DNA from: Nitrospirota bacterium
GTDB lineage: Bacteria > Nitrospirota > Nitrospiria > Nitrospirales > Nitrospiraceae
DNA length: 64,000 nt
Direction of reading: 5' to 3'
Assembly (NCBI GenBank): GCA_026387665.1
Contig: JAPLLG010000007.1
Coordinates: 558,001 to 622,000, forward strand
Shown: positions 18,194 through 27,168 of the stretch, piece after piece
Numbering within the stretch: position 1 is the first letter of the stretch
Layout of the letters: the number at the start of each line of letters is the position of its first letter
Program-made: the position numbers and the translations under genes
The notes under the pieces: model-generated
Database searches by the model: none
Seen by the model: the letters and a program-made list of their open reading frames with translations, nothing else
Told to the model about the DNA's origin: nothing

Positions 18194-19044
18194 GAGAAGC
18201 GGGACTCCAGCACGGCGCGCATGACGTCGGTCGGCGCTGCCTGGTTGGTCCAGAGTTCGAACTGCGCCGCTGCTTGATGGAGAAACATCTCGAGCCCTGG
18301 AATCGTGCGGCAGCCCGCCGCCTTCGCCTCCCTCAGCAGCCTGGTCTCCCGAGGGTTGTACACGATGTCCATGACCGTCAATCCCGCATGGAGCAACGAA
18401 GCCGGCACAGAGGTTCCCTGCACATTGGGCGACATGCCCATCGGGGTGCAATGGATCAGCACCTGAGCCTCCGGCAAAACCTGTCGCAGAGTCGCTTCAT
18501 CCAAAGGCGATGCCTGCACTGTCAGTCCTGTCTTCGATTGGAGATCCTGCGCCAGAGTTGTGCGTTCCCGTTCGTCGATTCCCAAGAGGGTCAAGCGATC
18601 GATTCCCGCCTCTGTTCCGAGCGCAAAGGCGATCGCGCGGGCCGCGCCTCCGGACCCGAGCATCACCACATACTGCCCCTTCAAGGCCACGCCACCTTCG
18701 CGAAGCGCGCGCAAGGCGCCGGTTGCATCGGTGTTGTAGCCTGTCAGGCTTCCGCCCTCTACCACAATCGTATTGATCGCGCCGATATGACGGGCGGTCG
18801 GTTCGACAGAATCGAGAAAGGGAACGGCCGCCACCTTATGGGGGATGGTCACGCTGGCGCCACGAAAGTTACCCAGGGCGCGCAGCCCCTTGATCGCGTC
18901 GCCGATCGCTTCCACGCGGAAGGCCAGATACACGAAGTTCAAACCGAGTTTCTGAAACGCGGCATTATGAATCGCGGGAGAGAGCGAATGTTCGACGGGA
19001 TTGCCGATGACGCCGCAGAACTGAGTATGTGCATTGATATCCAT
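18190..19044 (-). CDS. aroE: Shikimate dehydrogenase
   Basis: A 284-residue NADPH-dependent enzyme reducing 3-dehydroshikimate. The substrate site is shown by GNPVEHSLSPAIHNAAF near the N-terminus and by VTIPHK with the catalytic Lys. The cofactor loop is LGSGGAARAIAFAL, and GYNTDATG is also present. It lies 21 bases downstream of the SDR gene and overlaps aroK, forming a minus-strand run with trmI and the SDR. Other aromatic-pathway genes (aroA, aroF, tyrA, pheA) are in a separate cluster at 36-41 kb. Confidence 0.95.
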   Translation of the reverse strand: MDINAHTQFCGVIGNPVEHSLSPAIHNAAFQKLGLNFVYLAFRVEAIGDAIKGLRALGNFRGASVTIPHKVAAVPFLDSVEPTARHIGAINTIVVEGGSLTGYNTDATGALRALREGGVALKGQYVVMLGSGGAARAIAFALGTEAGIDRLTLLGIDERERTTLAQDLQSKTGLTVQASPLDEATLRQVLPEAQVLIHCTPMGMSPNVQGTSVPASLLHAGLTVMDIVYNPRETRLLREAKAAGCRTIPGLEMFLHQAAAQFELWTNQAAPTDVMRAVLESRFS

Positions 19045-19065
19045 AGGTTCGAGAATCGCCGCGCC

Positions 19066-19821
19066 TCAGGAAATGGTCATGCCACCATCGACCGGGAAGG
19101 TTCCGCCTGTGACCCAGGCTGCCTCGTCGGACGCGAGATAGAGGACCATGCTGGCCACTTCTTCCGGCTTCCCGACTCGCCGGATAGGATAGTGCGCCAG
19201 AATGGGGTCCAGTTGTTCGGGATTGCTCATCAGAGGAGCGGCCATCGGCGTATCGATCAGTCCTGGATTCACCACGTTGCAACGAATCCCATCCTTGGCG
19301 TAGTCGACCGCCAGGGCTCTAGTCAGGGAATCGAGCGCCCCTTTGGAGGCGGCATAGGCCGGCAAGGTAGGGAGCCCGATCAGACTCGCAATGGAGGAGA
19401 TATTGACGATCGCGCCAGTCCCCTGCTTCAGCATCTGCGGCAAAGCAGCCCGCGTCATGCGAAACACCCCGTTCAGATTGACGTCGAGGATCTGCGCCCA
19501 GGTTGCATCATCGGTCTCGTGCAGACGTTTCCCAAACTCTCCGATTCCCGCATTATTGACGAGGATGTCCAGCCGCCCGAACTGCTGCAGCGTCTGACGC
19601 ACCGTTTCCTGGACATGCGCTTCATCTGTGACCGATCCGGCAACGGCCAAGACCTGGCCCTGCTCCTTCACAATGTCGCTCACGACCCGGTCCAGCTCCC
19701 CTTGCCGTCTTCCCGTGATCACGACCGAGGCCCCTTCGCGCGCAAAGGCTTTGGCGATTGCTTCACCGATACCGGCGTTGCCCCCCGTAACGATCGCGAC
19801 CTTTCCACTTAACCGATTCAT
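19066..19821 (-). CDS. Short-chain dehydrogenase/reductase (FabG-like)
   Basis: A 251-residue classical SDR. The NAD(P) motif TGGNAGIGEA is near residues 12-21. NNAGIGEF follows, then the catalytic Ser (NISSIASL) and the YAASK pair of Tyr and Lys near 152-156. The tail WVTGGTFPVDGG is typical of FabG and glucose-dehydrogenase-type SDRs. The substrate cannot be told from sequence; since it is not in a fab cluster I leave the symbol blank. It overlaps trmI by four bases and precedes aroE. Confidence 0.88.
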   Translation of the reverse strand: MNRLSGKVAIVTGGNAGIGEAIAKAFAREGASVVITGRRQGELDRVVSDIVKEQGQVLAVAGSVTDEAHVQETVRQTLQQFGRLDILVNNAGIGEFGKRLHETDDATWAQILDVNLNGVFRMTRAALPQMLKQGTGAIVNISSIASLIGLPTLPAYAASKGALDSLTRALAVDYAKDGIRCNVVNPGLIDTPMAAPLMSNPEQLDPILAHYPIRRVGKPEEVASMVLYLASDEAAWVTGGTFPVDGGMTIS

Positions 19822-20687
19822 CGCGCGTCGTCCTCTTGCTCGTCACGATCATCGGCAGCCTCGTCCACAGCCTCAGCCGCTTGCGCGGTGGGCCACAAAC
19901 CAGACTCGATTTTCCTGGCCACGGTGATGAAGCCTGAATGGGCAACCATGCGGTGATCGGGCCGGACGCTACGGCCCTGAATCGACCAGGTCCTCAAGAG
20001 CGTTTCAAACGTTTCGATCATGCCAAAGACCATCGCTTTCTCAAGGGCCTCCACTGTCTGCACCACTTGAGGAACGGTGGGCACAAAACTCAAATAGATC
20101 CCGCCGGAACGGAGAGCCTGGGCCGCATGAGGCACCACCTGCCAAGGCTCCGGAAGATCGAGGACGAGACGATCGAAAAGCAAACCATCGTCGAGCAGGC
20201 TGATCCCCTCATACACGTTCCGGCGAAGCGGGATAAGATTCGGCATCGGGCCCATGTACCGTTCAATATTCGTCATCGCCGTTTTCGCGAAATCCTCGCG
20301 GGCTTCGTAAGTCACGACCAGACCGCGCGGGCCCACGGCACGCAGGAGGGCCATCGTCAGAGCTCCGGAGCCGGTCCCCGCCTCGAACACGCGCGCGCCG
20401 GGATAGACATCCGCCCACATGGGAATGAGGGCCAAATCTTTCGGATACAACACCTGCGCGCCCCGCGGCATCTTCAGCACATAGTCGCCGAAGGTCGGCT
20501 TGAGCGCCAACATCGTCTTATTGCCGGAAAGCGTGACCAAAGAGCCGTCCGGCTTTCCGATGAGGTCGTCATGATCGATTTTGTGACCGCTCAGTTGATA
20601 GCGATCTCCGGCCTTTAAGGTCAGGGCATACTGCCGCCCCTTCTTATCGACCAAGTGGATACGTTCGCCCGATTGAAATTGTGCCAT
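19818..20687 (-). CDS. trmI: tRNA (adenine-N1)-methyltransferase, TrmI/GCD14 family
   Basis: The 289-residue protein starts with a small beta domain (FQSGERIHLVDKKGRQY). A class-I SAM methyltransferase fold follows, with the SAM loop EAGTGSGALTMALL and the acidic residue in VVTYEARED. The family makes m1A58 in the T loop of tRNAs and occurs in archaea, eukaryotes and some bacteria such as Thermus and Actinobacteria. The catalytic region LVLDLPEPWQVV is intact. The C-terminal tail is acidic. It heads the trmI-SDR-aroE-aroK run. Confidence 0.88.
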   Translation of the reverse strand: MAQFQSGERIHLVDKKGRQYALTLKAGDRYQLSGHKIDHDDLIGKPDGSLVTLSGNKTMLALKPTFGDYVLKMPRGAQVLYPKDLALIPMWADVYPGARVFEAGTGSGALTMALLRAVGPRGLVVTYEAREDFAKTAMTNIERYMGPMPNLIPLRRNVYEGISLLDDGLLFDRLVLDLPEPWQVVPHAAQALRSGGIYLSFVPTVPQVVQTVEALEKAMVFGMIETFETLLRTWSIQGRSVRPDHRMVAHSGFITVARKIESGLWPTAQAAEAVDEAADDRDEQEDDAR

Positions 20688-21083
20688 AGGAGCCCATTCT
20701 AGAAGCGCTGCGCCTGGTTTTCAACCGGACAAACAACCAGGCTCTTCCCTCTTGCCGCTTTTCACAACGACTGTTTCAGCCGCTTGCAATGTGGCAATTG
20801 AGCCTGTGCCCTATCGCCGCACTGCGCAATTGTGACAAGGCTGCATCACCGCCCCTCACCTCTCCTCATTAAATCGCTCTAACAGTCCTGCCTTTTCGAT
20901 GGATTACGAGCTACCGCTCTCATGAACAGTCCAGCACAGGATTTGCTGCATAGAAAGGCAACAAAACAAGAATGAATCGTTTTACGAATCACTGTCTCTC
21001 ATGTAGTAGAGCAACAAACCAAACCGACCGAGGTCACAGCCATGCGGAACACAACATCGGACAGTCAGAGGAGGGGCAACGAC
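20688..21083. other. Long leader/promoter region upstream of the sigma factor gene
   Basis: About 400 bases between the divergent starts of trmI and the sigma factor. It holds no gene that I can support. AT-rich stretches around 20860-21020 could carry promoters. I could not fix a convincing -35/-10 pair. Confidence 0.4.
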
Positions 21084-22340
21084 ATGAGAGAACATTTATT
21101 CCCAACCCCTGAACCGGAAGAGTTGGTCGCGATTGCAAAGGATGTCGATGCAGACGATCCTGAAGCGAGCGGCCTCCTGGATGTGATCGGTCGCGATACC
21201 TCCGAAGAGGAAGAGCCTGTCGTGCAGGCAAAGGCCGTGACTCGCACCGCTGTGAATGGCGGCCCTTTCATGTTGGAGTCGCTCTACTTTCGCTCATTCG
21301 GAGGACGGGCCTTGCTGACCAGAGAAGAAGAAGTCGAGCTGGCGAAGAAGATCGATGGCGGGACGAGTACCATTCGAAAGGCCTTACGGCGCGCCATCCA
21401 AGCGGTCCCCAAACTCAAACGGACTGATTCTGTGATCGAGGCGGTTCAGACTCTCCAGCTCGTCAAAGGGTTGAGCGGACTCTCAGCCACGTCGCTCAAT
21501 AAGGCCGAGCAGAGTCTGACCGAGATAATCTCACAAGGAACGGGACAACAAAAACTTCCGGCGACCATAGTCAAGCAGCTTAAGGAAGAGTTGGCCACCC
21601 TCCGCTCCGCCCGGATCGTGCTCGAACAGGCCAAGGACGAATTGGTGCGCTGCAATCTGCGGCTCGTGGTGGATATCGCCAAGCACTACACGGGCCGCGG
21701 CTTGACCCTGCTGGATCTCGTGCAGGAAGGCAATATCGGGTTGATGAAAGCGGCCGAACGCTATCAATACCGCAAGGGATTCAAATTCAGCACCTATGCC
21801 ACCTGGTGGATCCGTCAAGGCATCACCAGAGGGCTGGCGGATCAATCGCGGACCATTCGCATCCCGGTTCACCAGACTGAAGCCTCGCACCGCATTCTTC
21901 GCGTGACCAGACGGCTCGGACAACAACTGGGCCGTCCGGCTCGGATTGAAGAAGTGGCCGAGGTGCTGAAGATGAGACCGGAGCGACTCCACGAAACCGT
22001 GCAGGCCTTTCAAGAGCCGGTTGCCCTGGAGAAACCGGTGGGTGACGGGACCACGGAATTCGGGGAACTGCTCCCGGATCTGCAAGCAGTCCCGCCGGAC
22101 GCCAATGTGCACTTGACGGAAATGGCGCAGCAGCTTGAACGGATTCTCGGCATGCTCACGCCGCGAGAGCAGACCGTCATCCGGCTACGATTCGGGATCG
22201 GCTACGATCAAGCCTGCACGTTGGAGCAGGTAGGACAGAGCCTCTCGGTGACGAGAGAACGGATTCGTCAAATTGAAGCGAAAGCGCTCAAGAAGCTGAA
22301 GACTCCTCAGATTAAAGAAATGTTTGCCGCCATCCAGTAA
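21084..22340 (+). CDS. RNA polymerase sigma factor, RpoD/RpoS (sigma-70) family
   Basis: The start at 21084 is chosen because GAGGAGGGG lies about eight bases upstream; an in-frame ATG at 21042 has only a weak site. The 418-residue protein lacks the long acidic region 1.1 of a full RpoD. Region 1.2 is YFRSFGGRALLTREEEVELAKKI. Region 2 includes DLVQEGNIGLMKAAERY and STYATWWIRQGITR. Region 3 contains RIPVHQTE, and region 4 ends in VTRERIRQIEAKAL. It is a group 1 or group 2 sigma factor; I cannot say whether it is the housekeeping one. A strong terminator follows. Confidence 0.9.
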   Translation: MREHLFPTPEPEELVAIAKDVDADDPEASGLLDVIGRDTSEEEEPVVQAKAVTRTAVNGGPFMLESLYFRSFGGRALLTREEEVELAKKIDGGTSTIRKALRRAIQAVPKLKRTDSVIEAVQTLQLVKGLSGLSATSLNKAEQSLTEIISQGTGQQKLPATIVKQLKEELATLRSARIVLEQAKDELVRCNLRLVVDIAKHYTGRGLTLLDLVQEGNIGLMKAAERYQYRKGFKFSTYATWWIRQGITRGLADQSRTIRIPVHQTEASHRILRVTRRLGQQLGRPARIEEVAEVLKMRPERLHETVQAFQEPVALEKPVGDGTTEFGELLPDLQAVPPDANVHLTEMAQQLERILGMLTPREQTVIRLRFGIGYDQACTLEQVGQSLSVTRERIRQIEAKALKKLKTPQIKEMFAAIQ

Positions 22341-22356
22341 ACGCGGTCATCCGACA

Positions 22357-22390
22357 GAAAGGGGCGAGGATCATCCTCGCCCCTTTTCTC
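22357..22390 (+). terminator. Rho-independent terminator after the sigma factor gene
   Basis: Perfect hairpin AAAGGGGCGAGGAT / ATCCTCGCCCCTTTT with almost no loop, followed by TCTCTTCT. It lies 17 bases downstream of the sigma factor stop codon. Confidence 0.9.
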
Positions 22391-22455
22391 TTCTACGGCT
22401 TTCCCCCTGAGAGCACTTATGCGACAATGAGGCCCTCTCGAATGGACGAGGCCCC

Positions 22456-23526
22456 ATGATGACTGTGCGCACAACAACGATCCACTCTCTCCTCTTTCGC
22501 TTCGTCACAATTTCATTCCTTCTTGCCAGCGCCTGGACCCTGGAGGCGCCGATCGCCTCAGCTGAGCCAGTGGTCGGATCAGCCCCCTCCCATGAAAAAC
22601 CTCTCTCGGTCCCGGCCGTCGTGGCAAAAGTGCGCCCTTCGGTCGTCACCATTCTGACGCGCGGCGTGCCTGCCACTCCCTCGCAGGCCCAATCCGGGTC
22701 CGGATCCGGCGTCATTATCGACGAGGGCGGCTATATCCTGACAAACAATCACCTGGTGGCGGGCATCAAAAGCCTGGTGGTGGGACTCTCAACCGGCCGA
22801 TTGACTCCGGGCCGTGTCGTCGCCCGAGACTTTCTGCTCGATCTGGCCCTCGTCAAGATCACAGCCACGGACTTGGTGCCAGCCACGCTGAGTCCTTCTC
22901 CATCGCTTGAGATCGGCGAGTCGGTCATCGCCATCGGCAACCCCCTCGCCCTCAAGGGAGGCTCAACTGTCACAGTCGGGGTCGTCAGCGCGGTCGATCG
23001 CTCGGTGCTCACCCCGGACGGCGAAACCCTCTACGATCTGATCCAAACCGATGCCGCTATCAACCCGGGCAATAGCGGAGGGCCGCTCGTCGATCTGGCC
23101 GGTCATGTGATCGGCATCAACGTGGCCATCGCCCCCTCTGCTCAAGCCATCAGCTATGCGATTTCCATGGAAGCCATCTACCCCCATATTCAATCGATGA
23201 TCGCCCGCGGCTCGGTCCTCCGCCCCGACATCGGATTCACCCCTGTCACCATCACAGCCAGCATCATGGCCAGCTTCGAACTGGAAGGCGACCGCGGGGT
23301 CCTGGCCCTCAATGTCAAACCGACAGGGCCTGCTGCCGTCGGCGGCCTCCATAACGAAGACATCATTACCGCTGTGGAACAACATCAGATTTATAATCTC
23401 GGAGATTTTTGGCATGCCCTCCGACGGTCCGGGGACCAGCCTCTCTTGCAACTGACGATTCAAAGAAAAAACGTCCAGTCCACGATCTCGATTCAAAAAC
23501 CCGCATTGCTGAAGCCTGTCCCATGA
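22456..23526 (+). CDS. Trypsin-like serine protease with PDZ domain (DegP/HtrA family)
   Basis: A 356-residue protein with an N-terminal signal or anchor segment (about residues 15-35), so it acts in the periplasm. The catalytic triad is visible as His in LTNNHLVAG, Asp in DLALVKI, and Ser in NPGNSGGPL. A single PDZ domain fills the C-terminal third (VLALNVKPTGPAAVGGLHNEDII). One PDZ and the short length make it more like DegS or HhoB than DegP. Its stop overlaps the lipB start (ATGA), so the two are translated together. Confidence 0.9.
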   Translation: MMTVRTTTIHSLLFRFVTISFLLASAWTLEAPIASAEPVVGSAPSHEKPLSVPAVVAKVRPSVVTILTRGVPATPSQAQSGSGSGVIIDEGGYILTNNHLVAGIKSLVVGLSTGRLTPGRVVARDFLLDLALVKITATDLVPATLSPSPSLEIGESVIAIGNPLALKGGSTVTVGVVSAVDRSVLTPDGETLYDLIQTDAAINPGNSGGPLVDLAGHVIGINVAIAPSAQAISYAISMEAIYPHIQSMIARGSVLRPDIGFTPVTITASIMASFELEGDRGVLALNVKPTGPAAVGGLHNEDIITAVEQHQIYNLGDFWHALRRSGDQPLLQLTIQRKNVQSTISIQKPALLKPVP

Positions 23527-24305
23527 GTCACGATTTCCCGAAACAGAAGAAGAAGACTCCCCCAATTCCTGCCCAGCAAGTCGGGAGGCTCATTCGATTC
23601 TCCGAGCCAGTCCCCTATGCGGAGGCCTGGACCATTCAACAACAACTGCAAGAAGAACGGATTGCGGAGAGGCAAGGGGATACCCTGTTGCTCCTTGAAC
23701 ATGCGCCGGTCTATACCCTGGGCCGTAGCACCAAGCCAACCCATTGGAACTGCGGAGAAGAGGCTCTTCGTCAAACAGGCGCCAGCCTCCAGTCCGTCGA
23801 TCGGGGAGGCTCGATCACCTACCATGGACCGGGACAGGTCGTGGGTTATCCCATTCTCAAACTGTCCCATTATTGTTCAGGGCCGAAACAGTATGTGCGG
23901 ATGTTGGAGGAAGTCCTGATCCAGACCCTCGCGCACTGGGAGATTGACGGCTATCGCCTCGACAAGAAACCTGGCGTCTGGGTCCGCGCGAACCAGGCCG
24001 ATGCGAAGATTGCCGCGATCGGAGTCCGGATCGATCACGGGGTCACGATCCACGGATTTGCGCTCAACGTGGACCTGGACCTCTCCCCCTTCTCCCATAT
24101 CCTGCCCTGCGGCCTGGCGCAATGTCCCATCACCTCCATGGCGGAGGTCCGGCAGTCTGCCCTCTCCCCTCTAGCCGTTGCGCAGCAGGTCGCAGTAGCA
24201 TTCGCGCGAACGTTCAATCTGCAATGGATCGATCTCCCGCCTGCCCCCCTGAGGCAGGAGCATCATGATCGCCAGCTTACAGCGGCATCCCAACTGCACC
24301 CCTGA
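23523..24305 (+). CDS. lipB: Octanoyl-[acyl carrier protein]:protein N-octanoyltransferase
   Basis: The start at 23523 overlaps the protease stop by four bases and gives 260 residues. LipB moves octanoate from ACP to lipoyl domains. Conserved blocks are EHAPVYTLGRST, DRGGSITYHGPGQVVGYP and AKIAAIGVR with the catalytic Lys. PCGLAQCPITSM carries the catalytic Cys. About 35 residues precede the usual family start and a polar tail follows. No lipA is seen nearby. Confidence 0.95.
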   Translation: MSHDFPKQKKKTPPIPAQQVGRLIRFSEPVPYAEAWTIQQQLQEERIAERQGDTLLLLEHAPVYTLGRSTKPTHWNCGEEALRQTGASLQSVDRGGSITYHGPGQVVGYPILKLSHYCSGPKQYVRMLEEVLIQTLAHWEIDGYRLDKKPGVWVRANQADAKIAAIGVRIDHGVTIHGFALNVDLDLSPFSHILPCGLAQCPITSMAEVRQSALSPLAVAQQVAVAFARTFNLQWIDLPPAPLRQEHHDRQLTAASQLHP

Positions 24306-24319
24306 TAAAGGAACAACCC

Positions 24320-25576
24320 ATGCGTGAATTCGACACACAAACGTTCCGGCTGGCGGTGGCGCAGTTCGATCAAGCAGCCGAGGCGATGGAGCTGGACCAG
24401 AATTTACGCGAGCGGCTGAAACTTCCGCAGCGGTCACTGATCGTCAGCGTGCCGGTTCGCATGGATGATGGCCGGGTCGAAGTCTATACCGGCTATCGGG
24501 TACAGCATGATTCGTCCCGCGGCCCCACCAAGGGCGGTGTCCGCTACCATCCGGACGTGAATCTCGGGGAAGTCGCAGCCCTCGCCATGTGGATGACCTG
24601 GAAATGCGCCTTAACCGACCTGCCCTATGGAGGAGCCAAGGGGGGCGTGGCAATCGATCCCAAACAATTGTCGCGAGCAGAACTCCAGCGACTAACCAGG
24701 CGCTATGCCGCGGAAATCTTCCCGCTGATCGGACCGGAGCAGGACATCCCCGCCCCGGACGTCGGCACAGACGCCCAGGTGATGGCATGGATGATGGACA
24801 CCTATAGTCAGCAAGTGGGGTACTCAGTGCCGGGCGTCGTCACAGGCAAGCCTCTCTCGATCGGCGGCAGCCTCGGACGTGAAGAGGCCACAGGCCGCGG
24901 AGTGACCTATGTCACCATCGAAGCCCTCCGTCATCTCAAGCTCGACATGCAGAACTGCACCGTGGCCATCCAAGGATTCGGCAATGTGGGGTCCCACACT
25001 GCTCGCATCATGCAAGAATGCGGCGCGCGCGTGATCGCCGTGAGCGATGTGAACGGCGGCATCCATAATGCGAAAGGGTTGGATATTCCGGAGCTCCTCA
25101 CCCGCTACCAGACCGACGGCCAATCCCTCCGCGAGACCAAGCTGGGAGACTGGCTCTCCAACGACGACTTGCTGCAGCTCGACTGCACCGTGCTGGTCCC
25201 AGCCGCGCTCTCCGAGCAGATCACCGAACGCAATGCCGCAAAGCTGCGCTGCAGGATTCTTGCCGAAGGGGCGAACGGTCCGACGACCCTGGAGGCCGAT
25301 CGCATCTTACAAGACAAGGGCGTCTTTATTATTCCGGACATCCTGGCCAACTCCGGTGGCGTGATCGTGTCCTACTTCGAATGGGTGCAGGATGTGCAGC
25401 GATTTTTCTGGAAAGCCACAGACATTCAAGACCGGCTGCAGGATATTCTGACCAGCGCCTTTCATCGGACATTACAGTTTTCCCTCTCCAGAAACACGTC
25501 CATGCGGATGGCCGCCCTGATGAGCGGAATCGATAAAGTCGCCCAGGCCCATCTCCATCGTGGGCTCTACCCGTGA
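24320..25576 (+). CDS. Glu/Leu/Phe/Val dehydrogenase (glutamate dehydrogenase type)
   Basis: A 418-residue enzyme with the hexameric-GDH fold. The substrate-binding region PTKGGVRYHPDVN and catalytic Lys in LPYGGAKGGV are present. The dinucleotide loop is GFGNVGSHTA, and NSGGVIVSYFEWVQ closes the active site. It interconverts glutamate and 2-oxoglutarate with ammonia, or a branched-chain equivalent. Glutamate is the likeliest substrate, but this is not proven by sequence. It lies 14 bases after lipB and is followed closely by a membrane protein gene. Confidence 0.92.
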   Translation: MREFDTQTFRLAVAQFDQAAEAMELDQNLRERLKLPQRSLIVSVPVRMDDGRVEVYTGYRVQHDSSRGPTKGGVRYHPDVNLGEVAALAMWMTWKCALTDLPYGGAKGGVAIDPKQLSRAELQRLTRRYAAEIFPLIGPEQDIPAPDVGTDAQVMAWMMDTYSQQVGYSVPGVVTGKPLSIGGSLGREEATGRGVTYVTIEALRHLKLDMQNCTVAIQGFGNVGSHTARIMQECGARVIAVSDVNGGIHNAKGLDIPELLTRYQTDGQSLRETKLGDWLSNDDLLQLDCTVLVPAALSEQITERNAAKLRCRILAEGANGPTTLEADRILQDKGVFIIPDILANSGGVIVSYFEWVQDVQRFFWKATDIQDRLQDILTSAFHRTLQFSLSRNTSMRMAALMSGIDKVAQAHLHRGLYP

Positions 25577-25607
25577 ACGAGCAATATCAGATGGGCAGGA
25601 ATCGCGC

Positions 25608-26015
25608 ATGGCCGGGGGCTCTCGATTGAAGGACTATGCCTTGGCCGCCCTCGCCGGCATTTGGTTGACCGACGGCATCACCCTGTTGATCGCTCCCCGC
25701 TTCATCATCACGCAGGTCCGCGAGTTACTGCAGCGGTCCCCGTCGATATTGCGGTGGGAGCTTCTCGCCATCATCGCGGGCACCTTCTTGTTTTTCGCCG
25801 CGCAGGACCTGCCCTACCGGTGGCTCTGGCTGGTGACGGCGGGAGGCATGGTCGCCAAGGGACTCTTCTTGTCGTTCGGATCTCCCTCCTGGCGTGAACC
25901 GGTCATCGCGTGGTGCATCGGTCGGGACGACATCGACTATCGATTCTGGGGACTGGGTCTCTGTGCGCTTGCGGCCCTGTTACTCCATGCGCTAGGGTGG
26001 ATCGGCCGAAACTGA
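25608..26015 (+). CDS. Integral membrane protein, unknown function
   Basis: A 135-residue protein starting at 25608 (MAGGSRLKDY), with AGGA about eight bases upstream. It has about four hydrophobic segments: roughly residues 9-27, 45-60, 66-85 and 112-130. An amphipathic, charged loop (SPSWREPVIAWCIGRDDIDY) precedes the last segment. I do not recognise it. It follows the dehydrogenase gene by 31 bases and could be in the same transcript. Confidence 0.7.
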   Translation: MAGGSRLKDYALAALAGIWLTDGITLLIAPRFIITQVRELLQRSPSILRWELLAIIAGTFLFFAAQDLPYRWLWLVTAGGMVAKGLFLSFGSPSWREPVIAWCIGRDDIDYRFWGLGLCALAALLLHALGWIGRN

Positions 26016-26041
26016 ATCGCACCATCGCAGAGGATTTCGAA

Positions 26042-26335
26042 ATGGACCGGGCTGCCGTGCTGACCCTCTGGGAAACCCACAAGAAAGCACGATGGCCTCA
26101 GGTGGGCAGTCTTCAAGAAGGCCCACTGATGACATTGGACACGGTGATCAGCGGCTGCGTGGTGTATTGCCTCGACAGCCCCGAGGGGCTCGATGCGCAG
26201 CGACTTGGGATCGTCGAAGATTGTCTCGCCGACCTGGACAACCTGACCGCCGAGCTCGACGAAGACTGTCTGCCCTACTTTCAACGGCTCCGGCGCCTCG
26301 GCGCCCTCCTCATCGCCAGCCACCGCACCAACTAA
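26042..26335 (+). CDS. Small hypothetical protein, 97 residues
   Basis: The start at 26042 (MDRAAVLTLWETHKKARWP) has AGAGGA upstream. The protein is acidic, helical by composition and Cys-containing (two Cys around residues 39-43, further ones later), without signal peptide or membrane segment. It lies 26 bases after the membrane protein gene and may be co-transcribed. No family is recognised. An overlapping longer frame from 25910 is disfavoured since it would overlap the upstream gene. Confidence 0.65.
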   Translation: MDRAAVLTLWETHKKARWPQVGSLQEGPLMTLDTVISGCVVYCLDSPEGLDAQRLGIVEDCLADLDNLTAELDEDCLPYFQRLRRLGALLIASHRTN

Positions 26336-26345
26336 ACGCCATTCC

Positions 26346-26374
26346 TTGCAAGTTCACAGACCGTTCGATAAAAT
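26346..26374 (+). promoter_or_regulatory. Sigma-70-type promoter
   Basis: TTGCAA (26346-26351) and TAAAAT (26369-26374) separated by 17 bases, about 85 bases upstream of the exported-protein gene at 26459. AAGGAGAAG just before the start codon is a good ribosome site. Confidence 0.55.
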
Positions 26375-26458
26375 GCGCGCGGATTGCATGGCCCGCCAAT
26401 TTCGCCAATAGATTGTACGCACCAGTGAGCTCTCGAAACCCGGGGTAAGGAGAAGTCG

Positions 26459-26992
26459 ATGAAGGATGTATTGCGAGTTGTCACGCTGACCTGCCTGGTC
26501 ATGGCCGGAGTCGGCCCATGGATCTCTTCCGGCTATGCCGAGCCCTACGAATTGAGCAAGAACGACGTGATGGACGCCAAGCTCTTGAAAAGCACCGACG
26601 TCTCACTGTTTGGCGTCAAACTGGGAGACTCCGAAGCCACCGCATTGGACTCGCTGGTGAATGAAAAAATTCCTGGAATTAAAGTGGAACAGGAAGCCTT
26701 GTTTATTTTCCTGCTCGACCAACGTAAACCGACCGGTCCGATGGCCGGCGTGCGGATCCAGGACGGCAAGGTCGATCTCATCTTTATCAATAACCGATTC
26801 TCCTATAAGACCCGCGGCATCTTCCGCAACGTCTTGAACAGTGAAAGCCCTGATGACGTGCGCAAGCTGTTGGGACAGGAAGAATACGGAGATGAGAACG
26901 TGATGGGCGCCATCCTGGCGTACGACAAGCAGGGGTTCGTCATCAACTATCTCGGGAAAGACGTCAACGTCGAGTTCTCCCCTCTTCGGTAG
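26459..26992 (+). CDS. Exported hypothetical protein, 177 residues
   Basis: An N-terminal signal peptide (hydrophobic residues about 7-20, cleavage likely after GYA-EPY) precedes a mature domain of about 150 residues. The mature part is mixed alpha/beta with segments such as VSLFGVKLGDSEATALDSLV and DLIFINNRFSYKTRGIF. It has no Cys and no membrane segment, so it is probably a soluble periplasmic protein. I do not recognise the family. It has its own promoter and a strong hairpin after its stop, so it is monocistronic. Confidence 0.8.
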   Translation: MKDVLRVVTLTCLVMAGVGPWISSGYAEPYELSKNDVMDAKLLKSTDVSLFGVKLGDSEATALDSLVNEKIPGIKVEQEALFIFLLDQRKPTGPMAGVRIQDGKVDLIFINNRFSYKTRGIFRNVLNSESPDDVRKLLGQEEYGDENVMGAILAYDKQGFVINYLGKDVNVEFSPLR

Positions 26993-26999
26993 AAAATCC

Positions 27000-27020
27000 G
27001 GCAGGGGCTCGGCCCCTGCC
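27000..27020 (+). terminator. Hairpin terminator after exported protein gene
   Basis: Perfect 9-bp stem GGCAGGGGC / GCCCCTGCC with a TCG loop, eight bases after the stop codon. There is no clear T-run, so it may act with Rho or by mRNA protection. Confidence 0.65.
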
Positions 27021-27168
27021 AACTCCCGCGCGCCTCGCCTTCCACACAGACCAGGCCTGACGACCTTCACCGCGCCCTATGAGGAATTACGCGAGCAAGC
27101 GCCGTGGCGCAGCCATCAGGCTACGCCGTCGCGCCTCAGCGCATATCGAGATCATCACGCGGGGGAAT

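Noticed and set aside
18274-19812. Plus-strand open frame of 512 codons opposite aroE and the SDR gene
   Set aside because: Antisense to two clear genes, biased composition, no domain seen.
20972-21115. Short frame beginning MNRFTNHCLSC ahead of the sigma factor gene
   Set aside because: It overlaps the sigma factor start in another frame and lacks a ribosome site.
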